Below, piece after piece: positions 54,619 through 64,000 of a stretch of DNA of 64,000 nt (positions are counted from its first letter, which is position 1; the number at the start of each line of letters is the position of its first letter). A program made the position numbers and the translations under genes. This DNA is from Pseudoalteromonas spongiae UST010723-006 (GTDB lineage: Bacteria; Pseudomonadota; Gammaproteobacteria; Enterobacterales; Alteromonadaceae): NCBI RefSeq assembly GCF_000238255.3, contig NZ_CP011039.1:1971001-2035000 (forward strand). Reading direction: 5' to 3'. The notes below the pieces were generated by a model that ran no database searches, had not been told where the DNA came from, and saw only the letters and a program-made list of their open reading frames with translations.

Positions 54619-55416
54619 CTAACTTGCTTTCTTTTGTTTAGGTGGAAATAGTGGCTCGTGGAGCCCTAGCTCTTTTGCTTTTTCTACAAGCGACATAATA
54701 TCGAGCTGTGAAATATCAAATAAATCTTCAATTGCATTAATGGTGTAATACAAAGGTTGCATAATGTCGATACGGTACGGCGTGCGTAACACATCGAGTG
54801 GTTCAAGCGGCTTGATTTGTGGCACATCTGAATACACATACTGGGTTTCGCCTGGGCTTGATAAAATACCACCGCCATAAATGCGTAGACCATCTTTAGT
54901 TTGCATTAAACCAAACTCAACGGTAAACCAATATAAACGCGCTAAATATACGCGGTCTTTTTTCTCAGCAGCTAAGCCAAGCTGACCATATTTATGTGTA
55001 AACTCTGCAAATGCGGGATGCGTTAACATAGCGCAGTGACCAAAGATCTCGTGAAAGATATCTGGCTCTTGCAAATAATCAAACTCTTCACGTGAGCGAA
55101 TAAAGGTCGCTACCGGGAATTTTTTATTTGCCAGCAAACGGAAAAACTCATCAAAATCAATCAATGCAGGAACTGGCGCGCATTCCCAACCGGTCGATTC
55201 GCGCAGCACTTTACTCACTTCTTCTAATTGTGGAATACGGTCAAGCGGCAGGTTTAGCTTATCTAAGCCATGCATATACTCATCACACGCTTTATTTTTT
55301 ATACATTCTAATTGACGTGCGATCAGTTCTGACCAAATTTGATTTTCTTCATCAGACCAATTGATAAACCCATTATCATCTGGCTGTTTAGAAATATAAC
55401 TACTACTTTTGCCCAT
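54619..55416 (-). CDS. phhA: Phenylalanine 4-monooxygenase, 265 aa
   Basis: Converts phenylalanine to tyrosine using pterin, iron and oxygen. Iron ligands are in FHEIFGHC (two His) and TVEFGL (Glu). It has the small catalytic-domain-only form typical of bacteria. The ATG at 55416 has AAGAG nine bases before; an ATG at 55425 is an alternative. TyrR/PhhR-like boxes lie upstream. Confidence 0.93.
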   Translation of the reverse strand: MGKSSSYISKQPDDNGFINWSDEENQIWSELIARQLECIKNKACDEYMHGLDKLNLPLDRIPQLEEVSKVLRESTGWECAPVPALIDFDEFFRLLANKKFPVATFIRSREEFDYLQEPDIFHEIFGHCAMLTHPAFAEFTHKYGQLGLAAEKKDRVYLARLYWFTVEFGLMQTKDGLRIYGGGILSSPGETQYVYSDVPQIKPLEPLDVLRTPYRIDIMQPLYYTINAIEDLFDISQLDIMSLVEKAKELGLHEPLFPPKQKKAS

Positions 55417-55580
55417 AAATTTCATCTCTTAATCAGCAAGTGACGTACTTGCTTAAGCACAACATTCAAACGCAAAACGGTGACATTACACGCTGAATTT
55501 AGATGTTCTAGATGTTATGACAAAGTTACTCAAAAGGTAATGACTGCGGCAATTTTGGTACTTACCATAAAGCCACAAAA

Positions 55581-55672
55581 TGTAAACTTAAAATTACATA
55601 CAAGTAAACATTTAAAACCAACCTTATAGATAAAGAGCTTTAAATCATCAACAATGTAAAAATAACATTACA
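55581..55672. promoter_or_regulatory. Two TyrR/PhhR-type boxes upstream of phhAB
   Basis: TGTAAA-N6-ATTACA at 55581-55598 and again at 55655-55672. Each matches the TyrR consensus TGTAAA-N6-TTTACA in 11 of 12 fixed bases. They are centred about 170 and 250 bases before phhA, suiting activation by an aromatic-amino-acid regulator. The rest of the 360-base gap shows no gene. Confidence 0.55.
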
Positions 55673-55742
55673 TCACATCACTTTTACAAGGAGGTAAATG
55701 TTAACAGAAGCCGTATTTATTTTTTACTAGTTACTTCGAAAC

Positions 55743-55769
55743 AAAAAAAAGAGGCTAAACGCCTCTTCA
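55743..55769 (-). terminator. Terminator after the methionine gamma-lyase gene
   Basis: On the minus strand AAGAGGC-GTTTA-GCCTCTTTTTTTT: seven-pair stem and eight T, about 20 bases past the stop codon. Confidence 0.85.
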
Positions 55770-55789
55770 ACTTAGCCAAATAGAGAACA

Positions 55790-56971
55790 TTAAATTTGCG
55801 CTAATGCTTGTGCTAAATCGTCAATAATATCGTCAGCTTCTTCAAGGCCAACAGAAATACGCACTAACCCATCTGAGATCCCTGCTGCTAAGCGTTCTTC
55901 AGGTGTATAAGGAGAGTGTGTCATCGATGCGGGATGTTGGATCAGCGTTTCAGCATCACCTAAGCTTACTGCTAACGTGCACAATTTAGTTGCGTTAATA
56001 AATTGCGCGCCCATTTCAAGTGTGCCTTTTAGCTCAAACGCAATTACACCACCGGCCGCTTTCATTTGCGTGCCAATAAACTTGTTACCGGGATGAGATT
56101 TTAGGCCAGGGTAATATACTTGTTCGATTTTTTCGTGCTGTGCTAAAAATTCAGCGACTTTTTGTGCGTTGTTACAGTGTCTTTCCATACGAACGCTGAG
56201 TGTTTTCATACCGCGAATAATTAACCACGCATCGTGCGGACTAATGGTTGCACCAATATCTTTTAACACAGTGAGCTTAATGGTTTCGATATGCTCTTTA
56301 CTACCGCACACTAAACCTGCAACCACATCGCCATGACCATTTAAGTATTTAGTTGCGCTGTGCAGCACAATATCGATTCCAAAGTGCTTTGGTTTTTGCA
56401 GTAACGGCGTCATAAAGGTGTTATCGATTACCGAAATTAAATTATGGCGCTTGGCAAAATCACCAATAAACGCTAGATCAATAACCACAAGGTTAGGGTT
56501 AATTGGCGTTTCAGCAAAGATCATTTTAGTATTTGGTTTAAGTGCGTTTTCAACTGCGTTATGGTCTTCCATATCAACAAATGTCACTTCAATACCAAAC
56601 TTAGGTAACATATGAGAAAACAAAGCAAAGGTGCAGCCATACACCGCTTTTGAGGCAATCAAGTGATCACCTTGCGCTAAAAAGCTCAGAACAGATGCTG
56701 ATACAGCGCCCATGCCTGTAGCCGTGGCAGCGCCATCTTCCATTTCTTCTAATGCCGCGATTTTAAGTTCTAGCTCTCGGGTCGTTGGATTGCCAAGGCG
56801 AGAATAAATATAGCCTGCTTCATCGCCCGCAAAACGCGCAGCGCCTTGCGCTGCGTTATCAAAAACAAAGGTAGAAGATTGGTAAATAGGCGTGCTAAGA
56901 GGACCATGGGCGTGATCGTGTTGCTTTCCGCCATGGATACATAAACTGTTATCCGAAAGTTGTGATTTCAT
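55790..56971 (-). CDS. megL: Methionine gamma-lyase (Cys/Met-metabolism PLP enzyme), 393 aa
   Basis: Splits methionine into methanethiol, ammonia and 2-oxobutanoate. The PLP lysine is in HSATKYLNGHGD. VYGCTFALFSH carries the Cys that distinguishes methionine gamma-lyases from cystathionine lyases and synthases, and the N-terminal SLCIHGGKQHDHAHGPLSTP is typical. A broader cystathionine gamma-lyase role is possible, but the Cys argues for MegL. Confidence 0.85.
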   Translation of the reverse strand: MKSQLSDNSLCIHGGKQHDHAHGPLSTPIYQSSTFVFDNAAQGAARFAGDEAGYIYSRLGNPTTRELELKIAALEEMEDGAATATGMGAVSASVLSFLAQGDHLIASKAVYGCTFALFSHMLPKFGIEVTFVDMEDHNAVENALKPNTKMIFAETPINPNLVVIDLAFIGDFAKRHNLISVIDNTFMTPLLQKPKHFGIDIVLHSATKYLNGHGDVVAGLVCGSKEHIETIKLTVLKDIGATISPHDAWLIIRGMKTLSVRMERHCNNAQKVAEFLAQHEKIEQVYYPGLKSHPGNKFIGTQMKAAGGVIAFELKGTLEMGAQFINATKLCTLAVSLGDAETLIQHPASMTHSPYTPEERLAAGISDGLVRISVGLEEADDIIDDLAQALAQI

Positions 56972-57096
56972 ACTACTTGCTTAAATTGTTGTCATAATTA
57001 TTAACTACATAATTAATGCACAACTGAAAAAACAACAAGCACGCTAGATTGTTAGACGGCTAAAATTGTATACAAAAGGCTGAAAATGCGTAAAGT

Positions 57097-58128
57097 TTAT
57101 TTTCCACTCTGTCCGTTGTCTTTGCTTTTTACACTGTCTATGGCGAGTTTAACGCATGATGTTAACAAGTTTTTCTTATTTGGTAAGCCTGGTAGTGGAC
57201 GACTTAATTCCATTGCTTTGTAACCGACACGTGCCGTAAAGATACTCACACTCACACCTTGCGCGGCGCGTGCAGATAACTTGCCAGCGAGTTCAGCGCT
57301 TAATGCGGTTGTAGCAAAATCGCTGATAAGCTCAGCACTGCCTGCAAACAGCATTTGCTTTAATGTCATACGATACAACTTTATGCGACTGACATACCCT
57401 AACGGCAAACCATACACTTGGGTAATATCTTCAATCATTTTTGTGCTACGCCATAGCACCACCGCCATATCGACTAATGCGATAGGCGATATCGCCACCA
57501 TCACGCCTGAGGTAGAAGCGTATTTTTTAATAATATTCTGTGCTTTTTCATCCTGCTCGACCAAAACGGTATTAGCATACAGCGACATCACCTCTTGATC
57601 TGTGTGATGGGCATCGAGCTTCGAGAGCATTTGCGCTAACTTATCATTACTAAGGTGACCGTTGATTTTAGTTAGAAATCTTTCCGCTTCGCCAATTTGC
57701 ACAGATTGCATTAATCTAGCGGCATCATGCTGCTGAATTTTTGTATTTTTTAATTTTCGTAATAAACGGAATTCACGAAAAGCGACTTTACCAACTAAAG
57801 CCAGAGCCGTTGACACCGCCACGCCGTACACGGCGGCTAAAAACGGTGACGTGCTAATCGCCTCAATAATCGTAAAGGTGACTTCAGACAACACTAACGT
57901 CACCAGCGATAAAACAAAAATACGCGCCAGCCAGTTGGGCTTAGGAGGCTTTGTTAACGAATCTAATTCAGTTTCAAGTGGCGTTTCAGCCATTTCTAGT
58001 TCGCTGTGTGATTGGGCAACAACTTTACCTTGCTGCAATTGCTCACTTTGCTTTAATAATGAATCCAATTGGCTATCGTTTTGCGGCTCGCATTCTTTGA
58101 TAACTCGGCCTTGCTGCAACTCACTCAT
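57097..58128 (-). CDS. ycjF: YcjF-family (UPF0283) inner-membrane protein, 343 aa
   Basis: Stress-linked membrane protein of unknown detailed role. Two close hydrophobic segments (about residues 69-88 and 92-112) and a conserved C-terminal domain (TSGVMVAISPIALVDMAVVLWRS onward). It overlaps the end of ycjX by four bases. ycjX-ycjF commonly accompany the psp genes, as here. Confidence 0.9.
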   Translation of the reverse strand: MSELQQGRVIKECEPQNDSQLDSLLKQSEQLQQGKVVAQSHSELEMAETPLETELDSLTKPPKPNWLARIFVLSLVTLVLSEVTFTIIEAISTSPFLAAVYGVAVSTALALVGKVAFREFRLLRKLKNTKIQQHDAARLMQSVQIGEAERFLTKINGHLSNDKLAQMLSKLDAHHTDQEVMSLYANTVLVEQDEKAQNIIKKYASTSGVMVAISPIALVDMAVVLWRSTKMIEDITQVYGLPLGYVSRIKLYRMTLKQMLFAGSAELISDFATTALSAELAGKLSARAAQGVSVSIFTARVGYKAMELSRPLPGLPNKKNLLTSCVKLAIDSVKSKDNGQSGK

Positions 58129-59561
58129 AGCACCTTATCTCCAATTAAATACTCTATTACATGGTCTAACCTGACATGCTCAAGCTGATGCTGCGCGTTT
58201 AACATCGGGTAAAAGCTTGGAAAGTTAAAGCCATTTTTTGGCCACTGTTCCGGTGAAAGCAAACGCATTGGTGGTTGCGCTGGCAAATACGTTAGCAACT
58301 GCTCACTTTCGATTGATTTACCATAAATACAATTAAGTATTTCTCCGCTTTCCTTAACTTGTACCTGCTTGGTTGCTTTCACTGAACTCATCGCCATGGT
58401 TTCTACCATGACACCTTGGTAATTCAATTCATTTTGCGCATCAAGCACTAAATTGTTAAGTAATAACGCTAAGTCTTTATGATGCTCAACACTCAAATGG
58501 TCAACTTTATTTGCAGCAAACAAAATTTTATCGATCTTGGGTGAAAATAAGCGGCTTAAAAAGTTATTTTTGCCATAGTCAAAATGCTTTAATAGCGACT
58601 TAAGTACATCACTTTGCTCTACCAGTGCATCGCGTCCTTTATCTAGCGCACCTAATAAATCAACTAAAATAATTTGCCTGTCAAAGCCGCCAAAAAAGTT
58701 ACTGTAAAAGGTCTTAACAACGTCTTTTTTATATTGCTCATAACGTGTTTTAAGGGTTGCTAAATAACTGTTTTCAGGAGCGCTTAACAGTGTTTGTTCA
58801 TCAATCTCAGGGATTGGGAAAAAATGAGTAATTGGTGCGTCTTCCAACTCACCAGGCATAATTAAACGGCCAGGCTGTAACTGCGTTAATTGACACTGAT
58901 TTTTAAATATCAGCAATAAGTCTCGATATTCATGTGCAAACTGTTTAAGTTGGTCGAAGTCGACTTCTTGGGCCCAATCAAATTGCGATAATTTATTGAT
59001 AAACGTTTCACTATGAGCTGCTCGCGGCTGCTCTTTAAGCAATGCAAACTGACGGTTATTCCATGCCAAAAACGACTCATCAAGCATAGGTAAATCAAGT
59101 AACCATTCGCCAGGATAGTCAAAAACATCGATTGTTAGGGTGCTAACATCGGTTAGATGGGCGCGTAAACCACTATTCGGCTTATATTTAATGTTTAAAC
59201 GTAAGGTGTTTAATCGGTTGGTTGATGCCGGCCATTTACCCAATTGCAACTGATTTAACGCGTTACCATAGTCAAAGCTAGCAACGCTTAAATCATCTTG
59301 GCCTACGAGTTTGCCCGCAATAAAACGCTCTTGCTGTTGTAATGAAAAAAATGGCAGCTTGCTTTTGGGTTGCGTTAAATGATGAATAAACGATGTAATA
59401 AAAGCGGTTTTACCACTTTTACTCAGTCCTGTTACGGCAAGTTTTACATGTTGATCTAAACCGCGTTTTACTAGTTTTTGTGCTTTGGCACGCAGTTTTT
59501 GTAACTTTTCCGATTGGTTGATAACTTTCTCCTTAACAAACAAAACGGATAAGTTTGCCAA
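58125..59561 (-). CDS. ycjX: YcjX-family P-loop protein (DUF463), 478 aa
   Basis: GTPase-like stress protein. P-loop TGLSKSGKTAF near residue 45, and a DXXG-like ILVDLLGALDKGRD block. Length close to E. coli YcjX (465). The true start is uncertain: the long frame begins with a TTG at 59561, while AAGGAG at about residue 10 points to initiation near the INQSEKLQK segment, where no ATG or GTG exists. It lies downstream of pspABC. Confidence 0.9.
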   Translation of the reverse strand: MANLSVLFVKEKVINQSEKLQKLRAKAQKLVKRGLDQHVKLAVTGLSKSGKTAFITSFIHHLTQPKSKLPFFSLQQQERFIAGKLVGQDDLSVASFDYGNALNQLQLGKWPASTNRLNTLRLNIKYKPNSGLRAHLTDVSTLTIDVFDYPGEWLLDLPMLDESFLAWNNRQFALLKEQPRAAHSETFINKLSQFDWAQEVDFDQLKQFAHEYRDLLLIFKNQCQLTQLQPGRLIMPGELEDAPITHFFPIPEIDEQTLLSAPENSYLATLKTRYEQYKKDVVKTFYSNFFGGFDRQIILVDLLGALDKGRDALVEQSDVLKSLLKHFDYGKNNFLSRLFSPKIDKILFAANKVDHLSVEHHKDLALLLNNLVLDAQNELNYQGVMVETMAMSSVKATKQVQVKESGEILNCIYGKSIESEQLLTYLPAQPPMRLLSPEQWPKNGFNFPSFYPMLNAQHQLEHVRLDHVIEYLIGDKVL

Positions 59562-59598
59562 TGGTGAGACTTATCCGTTTAGGTACGTTGCCTTATCG

Positions 59599-60009
59599 CT
59601 ACAGTTTGTTGATTTCACGGCTTACAGTAAACTCCGGTGAAGTAACATACTTTTCCATCGCTTGTAAGCGGCCATCAATGCGATCAAACTGTTCTTTTAA
59701 GTCGTGAAGCGCGCGACGTGGTGGTTCACCTGCTTGCCACACTTTTGACTTAACTTCGATCGGTTTTTCAGTATTAACCGTTTCTGTTTTACTTTGATTA
59801 GGTAAAGTTTCTGGCTTTACCTCCAAAATAAACCAGCATGCAATGTAAGCAACAATAAAGAATGGGCCACCGAGCAAGAGTACTGCTGAAATAAAAATAA
59901 TTCTTACCAGCCATAGCTCCATATTAAAGTAGTCGCTTAACCCTGCACAAACACCAGCTACTTTGCCACGTTTTGGGTCACGATATAATTCGCCTCTACG
60001 TCTACTCAT
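59599..60009 (-). CDS. pspC: Phage shock protein C, 136 aa
   Basis: Inner-membrane stress sensor/regulator. The N-terminal PspC domain (LYRDPKRGKVAGVCAGLSDY) is followed by a membrane helix (about 35-62) and a C-terminal coiled coil. It overlaps pspB by four bases in pspA-pspB-pspC. Confidence 0.95.
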   Translation of the reverse strand: MSRRRGELYRDPKRGKVAGVCAGLSDYFNMELWLVRIIFISAVLLLGGPFFIVAYIACWFILEVKPETLPNQSKTETVNTEKPIEVKSKVWQAGEPPRRALHDLKEQFDRIDGRLQAMEKYVTSPEFTVSREINKL

Positions 60010-60239
60010 ACCTTAGCCCTCCACTCAGGCGCCTCCGCATCTAAAATAGACTCTAGCGTTTTCACGCGGTCGGCCATTTTTTCTGCTTTGTTTGCCAGTT
60101 CAATTAGCTGACGATGTTCATGTTCACTTAAACCTTGGCTCACTTGCTTTTTGCTGCGGTAATGTAAAATTAGCCATAATGGTGCAACAAAAATCATAAA
60201 CAAGATTGTTGGAACTGCTATTGCTTCAAACCCACTCAT
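60006..60239 (-). CDS. pspB: Phage shock protein B, 77 aa
   Basis: Small membrane protein working with PspC. One N-terminal helix (AVPTILFMIFVAPLWLILHY) and a cytoplasmic coiled coil. The ATG at 60239 follows GGAGGG; the upstream in-frame extension to 60260 covers this ribosome-binding site. Confidence 0.94.
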   Translation of the reverse strand: MSGFEAIAVPTILFMIFVAPLWLILHYRSKKQVSQGLSEHEHRQLIELANKAEKMADRVKTLESILDAEAPEWRAKV

Positions 60240-60270
60240 AGTGCCCTCCTGCTCTCCCAAGCTTTAATTA

Positions 60271-60936
60271 TTACTTATCTTTTTTAGCCATGCTTTTCTT
60301 AAGAGCTGCTAGTTCATCATCGATTTTCTCTTCATCTTGAAGACTGGCGATTTCATCAGACAATGTTTTCTTACCCATTTCATACGATTCAATTTGCGAC
60401 TCAAGGCCATCAATTTTGTTCTCGTAATGTTCAAAACGACTTAGTGCATCTTCCACTTTAGATGAATCAAGCGCTTTCTTAACACCTAAACGCGACTCAG
60501 CAGAACGTTGACGAAGAATAATTGCTTTTTGACGTGCTTTTGCATCAGCTAGTTTGTCTTGCAATGCTGCAACTTCTTGCTGCAATTTTTCAATGTGCTC
60601 TTCAACTTGCGCAAGCTCATGCGCTACTGCGGTTGCCGCTTCGGTTGATTTTTTCTTTTCAACAAGTGCTGAACGCGCTAGATCTTCGCGCTCTTTGCTT
60701 AGTGCTAACTCAGCTTTTGCTTGCCAATCAGCAGCTTCCTGCTCAAGTTTTTCAACACGACGTACTAGTTCTTTCTTTTCGGCAATGGTTTTTGCCGAGG
60801 TAGAACGCACTTCTACAAGCGTGTCTTCCATTTCTTGAATAATCAGGCGAACCATTTTTTCTGGATCTTCTGCTTTATCTAACAAAGCATTGATATTTGA
60901 ATTCACAATATCTGCAAAGCGTGAAAAAATTCCCAT
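60271..60936 (-). CDS. pspA: Phage shock protein A, 221 aa
   Basis: ESCRT-III-like coiled-coil protein that binds stressed inner membrane and, when not needed, inhibits PspF. MGIFSRFADIVNSNINALLD starts the amphipathic membrane helix, followed by long coiled coils to the end. Length equals E. coli (222). First gene of pspABC, under a sigma-54-type promoter. Confidence 0.97.
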   Translation of the reverse strand: MGIFSRFADIVNSNINALLDKAEDPEKMVRLIIQEMEDTLVEVRSTSAKTIAEKKELVRRVEKLEQEAADWQAKAELALSKEREDLARSALVEKKKSTEAATAVAHELAQVEEHIEKLQQEVAALQDKLADAKARQKAIILRQRSAESRLGVKKALDSSKVEDALSRFEHYENKIDGLESQIESYEMGKKTLSDEIASLQDEEKIDDELAALKKSMAKKDK

Positions 60937-60982
60937 AATACTTTCCTCAATTTTAAAATTTATGACTGACCGCTTTTACTGT

Positions 60983-60999
60983 ATCAAGATGCTTGCCAA
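60983..60999 (-). promoter_or_regulatory. Sigma-54 promoter of pspABC
   Basis: On the minus strand TTGGCAAGCATCTTGAT: the GG at -24 and GA at -12 are ten bases apart as in TGGCAC-N5-TTGC, with one change at the -12 GC. It is about 50 bases before pspA and next to divergent pspF, as in E. coli. PspF would bind in the AT-rich stretch 61005-61090. Confidence 0.72.
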
Positions 61000-61120
61000 C
61001 TTTTAAATAAACCTAAAACACTGATTTTAAAATGAAATATTTTGAAATACAAAATACTTTAAACACATCCGGAATTAAAATACACTAGATGTTAGTAAAT
61101 TTGACTAAGAGTTAGCAAAA

Positions 61121-62200
61121 ATGAGTCGCACTAATCAACAGGACAATCTTTTAGGTCAGTCTAACAGCTTTTTAGAAGTATTAGAGCATGTATCGCAAGT
61201 AGCACAGCTTAATAAGCCCGTACTCATAATTGGCGAGCGCGGAACAGGTAAAGAACTGATTGCTGCACGTTTACATTTCCTCTCAAGCCGTTGGGACCAA
61301 AATTATGTAAAACTTAATTGTGCGGCACTAAACGAAAACCTGCTAGAAAGTGAATTATTCGGACATGAGTCGGGCGCATTTACCGGCGCAAGCAAACGCC
61401 ATGAAGGGCGTTTTGAGCGAGCTGATGGTGGCACACTGTTTTTAGATGAATTAGCTAATACCTCAGGCCTTATTCAAGAAAAACTATTACGTGTCATTGA
61501 GTATGGTGAGTTTGAGCGTGTTGGCGGTAAATCCACTGTACGCGTTAATACGCGTTTAGTTTGCGCAACCAATGAGGATTTACCCAGTCTTGCTGAGCAA
61601 GGCGAGTTTCGCAGCGACTTACTCGACCGCTTGGCTTTTGATGTGATTACACTGCCGCCTTTAAGAGAGCGTAAAGAAGATATTTTGCTACTAGCTGAAA
61701 ACTTTGCAATTAATATGGCGCGAGATCTTGAATGGGAGTTATTCAGCGGTTTTACACGAAAAGCACAAGAAACGTTACTTGATTACCACTGGCCAGGCAA
61801 TATTCGTGAACTTAAAAATGCGGTTGAACGAAGTGTTTATCGCGCCGCCAACCCACATGTACCAGTACATGAAATTATACTCGACCCATTTATTAGCCCA
61901 TTTAGACCAAAACAAAAAGTTAAAACAAACGACCGTGTCAGCGTCGCTCCAATTGAGCCAACTAATGCTGTTGCGCCACCAGTTGTGGAGGAGCCAGTAA
62001 CCAGCAAGCCAGAATTTAACTTTCCATGTGACTTAAAAACATTATCAAATCAGTACGAAATTGATTTAATTAATGACGCATTGAAGTATTGCCAATATAA
62101 TCAAAGAAAAACGGCCGATAGCTTAGGGTTAACCTACCATCAGCTGCGAGGCTACTTAAAAAAATACAATTTATTAGATGCCAATGCGCGAACGTTGTAA
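61121..62200 (+). CDS. pspF: Psp operon transcriptional activator PspF, 359 aa
   Basis: Sigma-54 enhancer-binding AAA+ protein without an N-terminal receiver domain. Walker A GERGTGKE (about 38-45), GAFTGA loop, Walker B GGTLFLDE, arginine finger region and a C-terminal Fis-like HTH ([19 protein letters not shown]). It is 34 residues longer than E. coli PspF, in the linker before the HTH. Confidence 0.95.
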   Translation: MSRTNQQDNLLGQSNSFLEVLEHVSQVAQLNKPVLIIGERGTGKELIAARLHFLSSRWDQNYVKLNCAALNENLLESELFGHESGAFTGASKRHEGRFERADGGTLFLDELANTSGLIQEKLLRVIEYGEFERVGGKSTVRVNTRLVCATNEDLPSLAEQGEFRSDLLDRLAFDVITLPPLRERKEDILLLAENFAINMARDLEWELFSGFTRKAQETLLDYHWPGNIRELKNAVERSVYRAANPHVPVHEIILDPFISPFRPKQKVKTNDRVSVAPIEPTNAVAPPVVEEPVTSKPEFNFPCDLKTLSNQYEIDLINDALKYCQYNQRKTADSLGLTYHQLRGYLKKYNLLDANARTL

Positions 62201-63866
62201 CACAACAACACAAACGGATAAAAAAAGAAGTAACTTGCCAAAATTACTCGAATTACTTCGTACTAACTGCTCAAAGGTGTCGGCTATTTTCGCATGCACC
62301 TTGCTTGCTGCGTGCACCTTTGAAGAGCAAAAGACCATTAATGGCTTAGTGTACTGCTCGGAAGCAAACCCGGTGGCATTTAATCCACAGTTGACCACCA
62401 CAGGGTCAACCATCGACATTATCTCTCATCAACTCTATAACCGTTTGTTATCAATCGACCCAACCAGTGGTGAATTTATACCAGAATTAGCAACCAGTTG
62501 GTCATTGCAAGATGGTGGCAAAAAAGTGGTGTTTAATTTGCGCCAAGATGTGGCGTTTCATCAAACCGATTACTTTACACCAAGCCGCTCACTTAACGCA
62601 GACGATGTGGTGTTTACATTTACCCGCTTATTTGATGTTTATAACCCTTACCATTTTGTCGGCGGTGGTAATTATCCGTATTTCCAAAGTATTGGTTTAG
62701 ATCAGTCTTTTCGCTCAGTGACTAAAACAGGCGAGTACCAAGTTACATTTGAGTTGTTTAGCCCAGATAGCAGCTTTTTATCCAACATGGCCACCGATTT
62801 TGCCATTGTGCTATCAAAAGAATATGCCGATATGCTAAGTAAAAATGAGTCTTTGGAAGATATCGACCGCTTACCTATAGGCACAGGCCCTTATAAATAT
62901 AAACGTTTTAAACGAGATGCTTTTGTGCGCTTTTATCGCAATGAAGATTACTGGAAAAGTGATGTGGCGATTGAGCAATTGGTTTTTGATATTACATCAG
63001 ACTCCAACACCCGCATCGCTAAGGCACTTACTGGCGAGTGTGATATTGCTGCTCACCCAAGTAGCGCACACATCGAAGTTTTAAATAACCGTGAAGACAT
63101 TGCCGTTGAAAAGCTGGCAAATTTAAATGTGGGCTATTTAGCCTTTAATACGCAAAAAGCACCATTTGATAAAGTTGAAGTACGCCGCGCAATTTCTCAC
63201 GCCATCGACAAACAGAAAATACTGCAAGCGGTCTATTTTAATAACGCAGATATGGCACAATCTATTTTGCCGCCAGAATCTTGGGCCTACCAAGCCCAAC
63301 CAAACTACCCTAGCTATAACTTAGAGCTAGCAAAATCATTACTTGAAACCGCAGGTTATAAAGATGGCTTCACCATGGATCTGTGGGCGATGCCTGTAAG
63401 CCGTATTTATAATCCTAACGCCCGAAAAATGGCCGAGCTTATTCAAAGCGAATTAAAGCAAATTGGCATAAAAGTGAATATTATTGAGTACGAGTGGAAC
63501 ACGTTCCTTGAGCGATTAACCCTGCATCAACACGATTCGGTTTTAATTGGCTGGGCAGCTGACTCGCCAGAACCCGATAACTTTTTAAACCCAATTTTAA
63601 GCTGTGCATCAGTATTTAGCGGTAAGAACCCTTCTAATTGGTGTAACGCTGAGTTTGATTTACTGCTAACAAAAGCCCACGACACAGAAGATATTGAGGC
63701 GAGAAAAGAAATTTACTTTGCTGCGCAACAAATGGTTGCTCAGGAATTACCTTTACTGCCAATTGCCCATGGACTGCGCCTTCAAGCTAAATCAACACAC
63801 ATCACAGGTGTTGAAGTACCGCCATTTGGTGGTATTTCGCTCGCTAATGCGAGGAAAGCACAATGA
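62178..63866 (+). CDS. sapA: SapA-like peptide ABC transporter substrate-binding protein, 562 aa
   Basis: Family-5 extracellular solute-binding protein for peptides (antimicrobial peptides in Sap systems). A signal with a lipobox (AIFACTLLAAC, Cys about residue 46) suggests a lipoprotein. The SBP_bac_5 core (NPVAFNPQLTTTGSTIDIISHQLYNRLLSIDP...) covers most of the protein. The first ATG lies inside the end of pspF and puts about 33 residues before the signal, so a later start is possible. It is followed by sapB with an ATGA overlap. Confidence 0.88.
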   Translation: MPMRERCNTTTQTDKKRSNLPKLLELLRTNCSKVSAIFACTLLAACTFEEQKTINGLVYCSEANPVAFNPQLTTTGSTIDIISHQLYNRLLSIDPTSGEFIPELATSWSLQDGGKKVVFNLRQDVAFHQTDYFTPSRSLNADDVVFTFTRLFDVYNPYHFVGGGNYPYFQSIGLDQSFRSVTKTGEYQVTFELFSPDSSFLSNMATDFAIVLSKEYADMLSKNESLEDIDRLPIGTGPYKYKRFKRDAFVRFYRNEDYWKSDVAIEQLVFDITSDSNTRIAKALTGECDIAAHPSSAHIEVLNNREDIAVEKLANLNVGYLAFNTQKAPFDKVEVRRAISHAIDKQKILQAVYFNNADMAQSILPPESWAYQAQPNYPSYNLELAKSLLETAGYKDGFTMDLWAMPVSRIYNPNARKMAELIQSELKQIGIKVNIIEYEWNTFLERLTLHQHDSVLIGWAADSPEPDNFLNPILSCASVFSGKNPSNWCNAEFDLLLTKAHDTEDIEARKEIYFAAQQMVAQELPLLPIAHGLRLQAKSTHITGVEVPPFGGISLANARKAQ

Positions 63867-64000
63867 TGTTACGTGACTACCTTGCGAGAAGGCTAACGCT
63901 ATTCTTCTTTATGCTGCTGTTATTAAGCGCATTTACGTTTTCATTGGCGTATTTGTTTCCAGGTGAAGCGATTTCCAATTTAAGTGGTGTGCAAACACCC
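63863..64000 (+). CDS. sapB: SapB-like ABC transporter permease, N-terminal fragment (cut by window edge)
   Basis: ATG at 63863 (a second at 63866) overlaps the sapA stop. The visible 46 residues (MMLRDYLARRLTLFFFMLLL...) form the first membrane helix and the FPGEAISNLSG segment typical of DppB/SapB permeases. The gene continues past the window. Confidence 0.85.
   Translation, partial: MMLRDYLARRLTLFFFMLLLLSAFTFSLAYLFPGEAISNLSGVQTP

Overview
The window comes from a marine gammaproteobacterium, most likely an Alteromonadales member near Pseudoalteromonas. I infer this from the moderately AT-rich DNA, the gene order rpsB-tsf-pyrH-frr-uppS-cdsA-dxr-rseP-bamA-skp-lpxD-fabZ-lpxA-lpxB-rnhB-dnaE-accA, the psp/ycjXF block and a phhAB pair. 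The genus is not proven.

Region 1 (95-23483) is one complete Tn7-like CRISPR-associated transposon (CAST) of type I-F3. It has an exact 5-bp target duplication AAAGA (90-94 and 23484-23488), near-identical termini (TGTTGTTT and, inverted, TGATGTTT), and three candidate TnsB sites at each end. From its right end inward it carries tnsA-tnsB-tnsC, a RADAR defence operon (rdrA-rdrB plus a membrane protein gene), an Xre regulator, tniQ-cas8/5-cas7-cas6, a short CRISPR array, an SOS-controlled umuDC pair, a secreted endonuclease I gene, and a small cassette of exported and membrane proteins of unknown function. There are remnants of IS256-like and IS3-like transposases. There is no cas1, cas2 or cas3.

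The element sits just downstream of ffs (4.5S SRP RNA, minus strand 23498-23610). The last array unit, bounded by a variant repeat and a strongly degenerate repeat, holds a spacer that matches ffs at 24 of 32 positions. Four of the eight mismatches fall at guide positions 6, 12, 18 and 24, the bases that type I-F Cascade flips out. The PAM-distal protospacer edge lies 49 bp from the transposon end. The homing guide, its target and the resulting insertion are therefore all visible in one window. Two ordinary spacers precede it. A shared palindrome (core CTAAG-N5-CTTAG) lies at the tniQ promoter and twice upstream of xre, suggesting Xre control of the tniQ-cas operon and itself.

Region 2 (23484-30546) is host DNA: ffs, a DUF3014 protein, a patatin-like phospholipase, a KefB-type antiporter, a diguanylate cyclase, a small membrane protein and tilS. 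Region 3 (30592-49633, minus strand) is the conserved translation / isoprenoid / outer-membrane / lipid A cluster from rpsB to accA. Region 4 (49937-54192, plus strand) is map-glnD-dapD. Region 5 (54264-64000) holds phhB-phhA, a methionine gamma-lyase, ycjF-ycjX, pspC-pspB-pspA with a sigma-54-type promoter, divergent pspF, then sapA and the start of sapB, cut by the window edge.
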